From Entonaema liquescens (lineage: Eukaryota; Ascomycota; Sordariomycetes; Xylariales; Xylariaceae), in assembly GCA_902805475.1 (NCBI GenBank), contig CADCSX010000010.1, forward strand, positions 1,116,001 to 1,180,000: a DNA stretch of 64,000 bases. The letters run 5' to 3'. The notes below the pieces were generated by a model that saw only the letters and a program-made list of their open reading frames with translations, searched no databases and was not told the origin of the DNA. Below, in pieces: positions 57,688-64,000 of this stretch (positions are counted from its first letter, which is position 1; each line of letters starts with the position of its first letter). The translations under genes were made by a program, and so were the position numbers.

Positions 57688-59494
57688 ATTACAGAGCCTC
57701 GCACTAGAATAGAATCTTGATAGAGTAGATGTCTTGAATAGAATAGGCTCTGTCTACGAGTGGTACGCAGTTCTTAAAACCACTAGCTATTATGAATATG
57801 GCCTTACGTGAATGGTAAATAGTTACGGTGTAATGGATTATGGGACGTGTAACAGGATGTCGGTCCTTCAAAAATCTATATTAGAGCCCGCTACTGCTGG
57901 GCTTCGTTCTGTGATTTCACTCTAGTTACAGGTATGCATCATGTATCCCCCCCATGTCAAACAATCTTCCCATACTATTCTAGATGTTAGCAAGACTCTA
58001 GGCTAGGATTATCACAGCGGCGTTAGAATACTACGTACACCTTACACAATTCATACACTTGTCGCAATCGAGAGAGGTAGACGTGCGCATATATCGAAGC
58101 ACATGGGACAAGCTGCGGAAACTCTTCCGGTCGGAGGCAAACACGGTTAGTCACACGGGAATATCAACTTAAGTATCAAGAGTATGAGGGTGAACTTATC
58201 TTCTCTTATGTGTCGTCTCATGCTAAGAGTTCTCCTCATTCCCCAAGCTCAATCAACTGTTTCCAACAAGAAAACATAGTCGAGAGCAATCCTCCAATCC
58301 TACAGACATACAGGTACATATCTAGGTATACACTAGTACTCAGCCAGACAAGGGCATCGGAGTAGTATTAATATGTAGCCACCCGCCTGTCTGAGACACG
58401 GAATAGTAGAAGCAGAAGACTCCCTCCGTGCTCACGGTACTAGGCGTGGGCTTGCTGGAAAGCATTATTCTGGGTGAAGTTGTTGATGCGCGCGCGGTTC
58501 GGGAGGAAGGATAAACCCGCCTCCCTGCCGTGCGAGCTGGGCTGGACGAGAACAGCTTCACCGTGGAAATCCTGGGTCCTGGGGGTCCGGTGGTGGTGGT
58601 GGTGGTGGGTGATTCGTATTCCTATTGGTTAGCATTTAGTGTTAGGGAATTTACCTACCTAGATATTGGTTAGTAGTTGCTGCTGGTTAGTATCCTTAAG
58701 TGTTCTTCTTCAGCGTCCTCGGTGCTGGTACCTCGTGGCTCGGTAGCTAATCCTTGTTCTTCGAGCTCTCGATTGTTGTTGTGTATTCTTGAAAAGTCCT
58801 AGTGCTCGAAGGCGCGGCGAGAAAAAGATCCACGGTCGAGACATTGTCGGTAAGCGTACAGTTGAACCAGTAGAGAACCCGGAGAGAGAAGCAGATAGAA
58901 TAGAATAGATAATTGGACAAAACCAGACAATTCGAAGTCGCTGTAAGCAAAGTCCTCGCATCCTCCTGATCTAGGATCACTCGGACATCTCAGAACCCGC
59001 CAAGTTCGCCGAACAGGCCACGACCCCGCGGCAAAAACTACGCCAACTACCGCGAGATCGTACCCGACACCAAAAGCTCTCCCCTTTCACCGAGGTTCCT
59101 CAGGTTCCTCGAGCTTCATGTCCCGCACACTTCTGCTTCCAGGTCAAATAGAGGGGGAGGGGCGCGAGAAGAGACGTACTTCCTGACATGGGTGAGGCGG
59201 CCAAAGACGTGCATTTTATACCAATCTCCAGCTTGCGCCGGTATCAAGGGTCCAGATCATCACGTATGGCGACCGAGACCGACCCCCTCCGTCGCCCACT
59301 GGGTTCCTGGGAGAGGTTGAAGCTGTCTATAAAAGCATCGGCCCGGCCCAGCGCTAAGAGATTGCTAGTTAGTCCGAAGGGAGGGGGAAGAAAGGGGGGA
59401 AAGGGGAGAGAGCCGGTCGCTACCAGGGGACATTAGCTGAGGGAGACACGTTGAGAGGAGAGTAAGTAATTGTCGAGACGAAGTCAGGTGGCAA
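57688..59494. other. intergenic, tail-to-tail
   Basis: 1.8 kb between convergent 3' ends. It contains six tandem GGT units (58589-58606) but no credible coding frame. The stretch 59000-59460 is more GC-rich than the rest; I could not identify a gene or RNA in it. Confidence 0.5.
58589..58606. repeat. GGT microsatellite, six units
   Basis: Six consecutive GGT units in non-coding DNA. Confidence 0.9.
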
Positions 59495-62400
59495 TCATGT
59501 CATTTTCTTTCGATCCTCTTCCTCCCGCGCATCCACGTCTTTCTGTGCCTGCTCCATGGCATCGGAAATTTCGAACCCATCCATTTGATACGTCTCACAG
59601 AGCTCCCTGAAAAGCCTCCCGTAATCGACCTTCAGAGGCTGTCCGGTTACGGATTTATTTAATTCACCGTTATTGAAAATAGGCTTTGGCCCGGCTTTCC
59701 CGGGGAGACGAGTGGCCTGAGACTGGGACTTGTGAGCAGGAGCTGGGGGCTTGGGAGCAGGCTTGGGGGGCTCAGGAGCGGGCTTGGAAGCGGGCTTAGG
59801 GGGCTCAAGAGCGGGAGCGGGCTTGGGAGCGGGCGCTTGAGTCTGCGTCTGAGGTACGTTGGCAGCGTTGTCAGGTGTGCTGGAAGTAGCCACACCGGTT
59901 CCCTGGTATGGGTTAATTTTCGTCAATGTCCTTCGCGCCTTGGGGGTAGCGATGCGCCTTCGCGAGAGTTCTTGCTGTGATAGTTGCTTGGGCTTTAAGT
60001 CCTCCGCCGTCTCCTCCTCGGGAGCTGGAGCTGGAGCTTCCTGCTCAGGCTGGGAGGTTGACGGCGCAGCCTCAGGCTGGGTTGGCTGACTGGTAGTCGG
60101 CTGAGGCTGGGGCGCCGTGGGCACAGGGTAGGCCAGGTCAGTCCTGGAGCGGGCTGGGGCTTCGGGGCGGACTGAGGCTTCGGAGCTGGCTGAGGCTTTG
60201 GAGCGGGCTGAACTTGGGGCTTGGGCGTAGGGGTCGCGGGCACAGTATCGGGCCAGGTGAGTCCAGGGGTGGTTGTCGGAAGCTTCTGCGAGGGCTTGGG
60301 CTGAGGCTTCGGGGCGGACGTAACCTGGGGCTTAGGCGCAGGGGTAACGGGCAGAGTGCTGGGCCAGGTCAGCTGGGGAGCAGGGGCAGTCGTCTTAGGC
60401 TTGGGAGCCGAGGGCAGAGCCTTGGGAACTGGCAGCTGCGGGACGGGAACTTTGAACGGGCCCTGGGGAAATTGTCTCTGCGGAACAGACAACTTGGAAA
60501 GGGGCGGGACCGTTGGCGACTGGGTGATTGTCTGCTTGGGCTGAACCTGGAATGGCACCTGCGGGACAGACTTTGGAGCCGCAGCTATGGCCATAGGTGA
60601 CTGCTTGGGTTGCATTACCGGAGGCAGAGCCTGGGACGATGGCTTCTGCGGCTGTTGAGCTTCCGGCATGTAGCGACCGGCGGAACTTGGGCCAACTACA
60701 TTGTACATGCTTGACTGCAACCCTTTGAAAGTAGCAGAGCCACGGCTTTGGCTTTGGGTTTGCGACCCGGACGAAGATGCTTCGGAAGGCTTGGCCATCC
60801 CATACTTGGCAGTGAACTTGTTGTATGGGGCTGGTGCGGGAGCGGGAATTGCCTCCATCCGTCGCTCAACGTCCGAAAGGCTCGAGAGGCTCGAGGCGCT
60901 GGGGGATCTCAAGGCACGAGGCTTGACCGGCTTTGGCGTGGCGATGCGTCTGTTGTTGGTCACGGTAGGAGTCGGGGTCGGGGCCATGGGCTGAGACTGA
61001 GGCTGAGACTGGGCGGATGCTTGAAGGCGCCTAATCGTGCAGTCGTTGTATGGCGAGCCGCCCATCTTGTCGTCAAGACTCTCGTAGCCCGCGTTGTCCA
61101 CAGGCTGGGCTTCGGCATTGGGTTTTGGCTGGAATGCCTCCATGAGAGCTTGCTCCATTTCCGCTACAGACATCGGGGCCGGTGCTGCCTCCTCCTCGTC
61201 CTCGGACATTGGAACAAATGCTTCCTTGTCCTTGTCCTCGTCCTCCTCCATTGGGACGTGTGTCTCCCCATCCTCGGTAATCTCCATGTTAGATGGCAGG
61301 AGGACCGGGGCCGGCGCTGGGACTTCAGAGTGAAGATCCGTACCGTCAAAGTTGCGTATCTCAATTGGCTGGTCAACAGCAGGAGCTGGATTCCAGCAGT
61401 TGGTAGGCTGAGATGGATACACAACAACCGATTCAAGTTGAGCAGGCTGAGGCTCAGTCACCCCTTCCGGCTGGTGAACCACCGGCTGATAAATCGGCTG
61501 ATGGAACACTGGCTGGTAGATTGGCTCGGGGGCAATCTGAGGCTCAGGAATCGGCTCGGGGGCAGGTACAAAGGCACCGATAATAGGGGCACCGTTAATA
61601 AAAGTAGGCGCCGAGGCCGCATGTTCACCACTCAATACCAAGGTGTTAGCCAAAGAAAGGCGAGGTAGTTGAGTTTGGTGCCACTCCAAGACTCCCTGGC
61701 GGGGGCGGGCCGGGGGCTGGATCCTACTTGGTCCATAGGTGAAGTAGGACCCGAGCTGACGACCAGCCATTAGTCCGGACCTAGGGGCCCGGGGACGTCC
61801 GAAGCTTGCATACACAGGCTCCATCGGTCGGTGCGCCGGGCGGCTCCTCATGTCGTACTCCCATCGGGCATTCCTGACAGGAACACGAGGTGGTTGCACT
61901 CTCCGCGCCTGAACCACAGCTCGGGATTCGGCAACCGGCTGCTCATGAGGAACATCGGCTTCGAATTCCTGGGGGCTTGGCTGAGGCTCGGCGGGAGAGG
62001 GAGGGAGCACAGGGGGGAGAGGCGCCGCGGGAGGGAGTGGCTGAGCGGCAAACTTGTCTGCGACCCGACGAAACAGTGCGACACAGAGGTCCTTGATTTC
62101 GCGAGTGTCGAGGCTCCACTCAAGGTCTTTGAGCTCGTTGTAAACGTAGGTCACACAATCCGGGATCTGGACATATCCAAATCGACGAATGTGGTCCTCG
62201 TTGATGTCGGAGACATATCTCGGAATAAGTTAGTATATACCATCCAAGTAGGACACGGTGCACATGATAGAAGTGACAAGGTTATCAGTGACAAAGGGTA
62301 TAGGGGTAAGGAAAGTATAGGGGTAGGAAAGGTTTAGGGGTAATAGACATAGGGATGAGAGGTGTAAGTGTGATAGGGGTAAGAGGTAATAGGTATAGGT

Positions 62401-63421
62401 AGGTGCGATAGGTATAGAGGGTAAGGAGGGTATAGGGGCAATAGGTATAGAGGTAGGAGGGATAGGGATAGGAGGTGTAGTGGTAGGAGGTGTAGTGGTA
62501 GGAGGTGTAAGAGGTGTAAGGGTGGTAGGGGTAGGGGTGATAGAGGTAGGGAGTAACAAGAATATAGGTAGGGACTGATAAGAGAATGAAGATGACACAA
62601 GTATAAGAGTAACAATGATACAATACTATATAGGATACAAGAGCCAAGATGGTAGAAGGGTATGATGATAGAGGTGTATGATGATAGAAGGATATGATGA
62701 TAGAAGGATATGATGATAGAAGGATATGATGATAGAAGGATATGATGATAGAAGGATATGATGAATGATGAATGATGACTAAAGTATAACAATATCACAA
62801 CACTAAAGTGATGCGAAGCCACAGAAACGGAAAAAGGGAAAGAGTAAAACCAAGAACAATAGACAAAAAGAAAAGGATTACTTACTGCTTGAGCCACACA
62901 AGGAAGAGGAACTGCGAGATGCACCAGGCGGGAGGTGACGTTCCGTAGTTCTTGATGATGATGGCGATAGTTGCAGCCCAGTACGCATACCAACCGTAGG
63001 AAGAATACTTCCACAGGCAGGCCTGCGCAACGAGCCAGGGAGCCACCAACAGGACAGAGACGTCAGCATCGCCGGACAGAGCTAGTGCAGTGCCCGCAAA
63101 GAGAGAGAAGAAGGAAATGACGACGAACGCCAGCACAGGGTGCACCTTAAAAAGGTACGTAGCTAATCCCAGTGCGAGGGGAACGAAGTCGGAGAGAGAG
63201 GGCCATCCTAAGACGCGCCCAAGGGGAAGAAGGGTGATGGCGGCGAGAAGAGGGGTGATGATGACGGCGGAAGAAGAGGAAAGGGAGAAGAGGGAAGTCG
63301 CGATAGAAGGCATCGTGACGGTGCGGGAAGAAGAAAGGTGAGGTGTTCGGATTGAAGAAGTAAGGTATGCAATAAATGCAAGGGCAAGAGTGATCAAGAA
63401 GATCAGAGAGCAGGTAAACAT
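59495..63421 (-). CDS. membrane protein with long Pro/Gln/Ala-rich tail, frame-broken
   Basis: Exon 1 is 63421-62886 (or from 63313) and exon 2 is 62218-59495, separated by a 667-nt intron. Exon 1 encodes several hydrophobic helices: SLIFLITLALAFIAYL, AVIITPLLAAITLLPLG, FVVISFFSLFAGTALAL, VSVLLVAPWLVAQACL and AYWAATIAIIIKNYG. Exon 2 begins YVSDINEDHIRRFGYVQIPD with a small globular region (ELKDLEWSLDTREIKDLCVA), then a long low-complexity Pro/Gln/Ala/Lys region with several LTWP-type repeats. It ends in a conserved-looking segment (YGRLFRELCETYQMDGFEIS, MEQAQKDVDAREEEDRKK). Near 60135 the frame changes after a third LTWP repeat; one base seems missing in a C-run. Intact length would be about 1,086 residues. 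I do not recognise the family. Membrane anchoring with a cytosolic proline-rich scaffold tail is inference. Confidence 0.7.
62285..62560. repeat. degenerate G/A/T-rich minisatellite in an intron
   Basis: Repeated GGGGTA, GGTATAG and GGAGGTGTAGTG-type units fill this stretch, with a 15-nt unit (GGTAGGAGGTGTAGT) tandem near 62470-62505. It is wholly inside the 667-nt intron of the membrane protein gene, giving a pyrimidine-rich tract in the transcript. Confidence 0.8.
62651..62762. repeat. 16-nt minisatellite, seven copies, in an intron
   Basis: Five exact copies of GATAGAAGGATATGAT (62683-62762) are preceded by two diverged copies (62651-62682). It lies inside the same intron as the G-rich repeat. 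Confidence 0.95.
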
Positions 63422-64000
63422 TCGTAAACGTAAATCGTAGAGTGCGTAATGCAGGGTGCGTGAGCAGAGAGCAGTATGCAGAGTGCGAGTGTAAACAAAT
63501 GTTTGGTGAAGAAAGAAGGAAGAGAGAGGAAAGAATTTCTGAGAGAGGGGAGAGTGGCCAGACTTAAATATTATTTCTGGGCTGCTTGGTTGCTGGTGGG
63601 CGACAACTAGGTTGGCGATGCCTAGCAACCAGCAACGTACTTACAACTGTTGACCTGCACAACAACACACAATAGAGGGGTTACAACCACTGTAAAACTG
63701 CACTACTCCCTATGCAACCACCTAAACCACCTGGATAACCAGTGCACGTACCTACGTACCTAGCAACGAACTTAAGATACCTACAGAACTAACAGGCAAG
63801 TGCGGTATCTACGGAGCTGTATTCCTGCAGCTACCTTAAGGAAGTTGCCAGTTCCATACCAGTTGCTATGGAACTAAGTCAGTGGTGCACTGATACAACG
63901 TACCTAATGTAATGATTCAAGATAATGTATATATACCGAGTCAACACCTGACAGATACATAGGTACGTAGGTCTACACAAATTAGATATGCACCTAACTT
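63422..64000. promoter_or_regulatory. upstream region of the membrane protein gene
   Basis: The first 150 bp upstream is purine-rich (AGAGAGAGGAAAG type), a pyrimidine tract in the transcript sense and a common core-promoter feature in filamentous fungi. Further out are several TACGTA/TACCTA motifs. No gene is seen to the window end. Confidence 0.5.

Noticed and set aside
60214..61668. Long plus-strand frames rich in Gly, Arg and Leu
   Set aside because: They are antisense shadows of the Pro/Gln-rich tail on the minus strand.
62230..63014. Long minus-strand frames rich in Tyr, Pro, Thr and Ser
   Set aside because: They are translations of the intronic minisatellites; the splice sites of the membrane protein remove this stretch.
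1..64000. CRISPR arrays, prokaryotic operons, ribosome-binding sites
   Set aside because: Gene structure and families are clearly those of a eukaryotic fungus; the tandem repeats seen have no spacers.

Overview
The window looks like nuclear DNA of a filamentous ascomycete (Pezizomycotina, most likely Sordariomycetes; a Xylariales-like fungus would fit but is not proven). The evidence is short GT-AG introns of about 45-90 nt with CTAAC/CTGAC-type branch sites, fungal-type ATG14, ATG6 and SCM3 proteins, a rhodopsin-domain membrane protein, GMC oxidoreductases and a fungal highly reducing polyketide synthase. All exon structures are my own readings from splice sites and reading frame.

Layout. 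96-12579 is mainly housekeeping: a BAP31/Yet3-like ER protein, a fungal protein of unknown function, RPB10 (four short exons, 8695-9102) and a UTP17/WDR75-like WD40 protein that shares a divergent promoter with RPB10. 13293-32162 is an accessory, metabolic region: two GMC oxidoreductases, a rhodopsin-domain membrane protein, an 11-exon highly reducing PKS (22136-30577; KS-AT-DH-MT-ER-KR-ACP) and a 2-oxoglutarate/Fe(II) oxygenase. This is a candidate small secondary-metabolite cluster with no in-window transporter or transcription factor and no thioesterase on the PKS. 32381-37217 holds a small zinc-finger protein, a helix-hairpin-helix protein, a DUF1479-type protein and an intron-containing tRNA-Lys(UUU). 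37218-41781 is mostly gene-poor and contains a Ty3/gypsy pol remnant. A cytochrome P450 follows (41782-43739).

The right part (44428-63421) is housekeeping again: ATG6 (Beclin), the CENP-A chaperone SCM3, casein kinase 2 alpha, a DUF3807-like protein, a coiled-coil protein, ATG14, and a large Pro/Gln-rich membrane protein whose intron is full of minisatellites. ATG6 and ATG14 are both subunits of autophagy-specific PI3-kinase complex I and lie about 10 kb apart.

A recurring oddity is single-base frame breaks inside otherwise well conserved genes: a GMC oxidoreductase, the DUF1479 gene, the P450, ATG6 (two) and the Pro/Gln-rich protein. Most look like one missing base in or near a short homopolymer. 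Uncorrected sequencing indels are the simplest explanation, but real decay of the accessory genes is not excluded.
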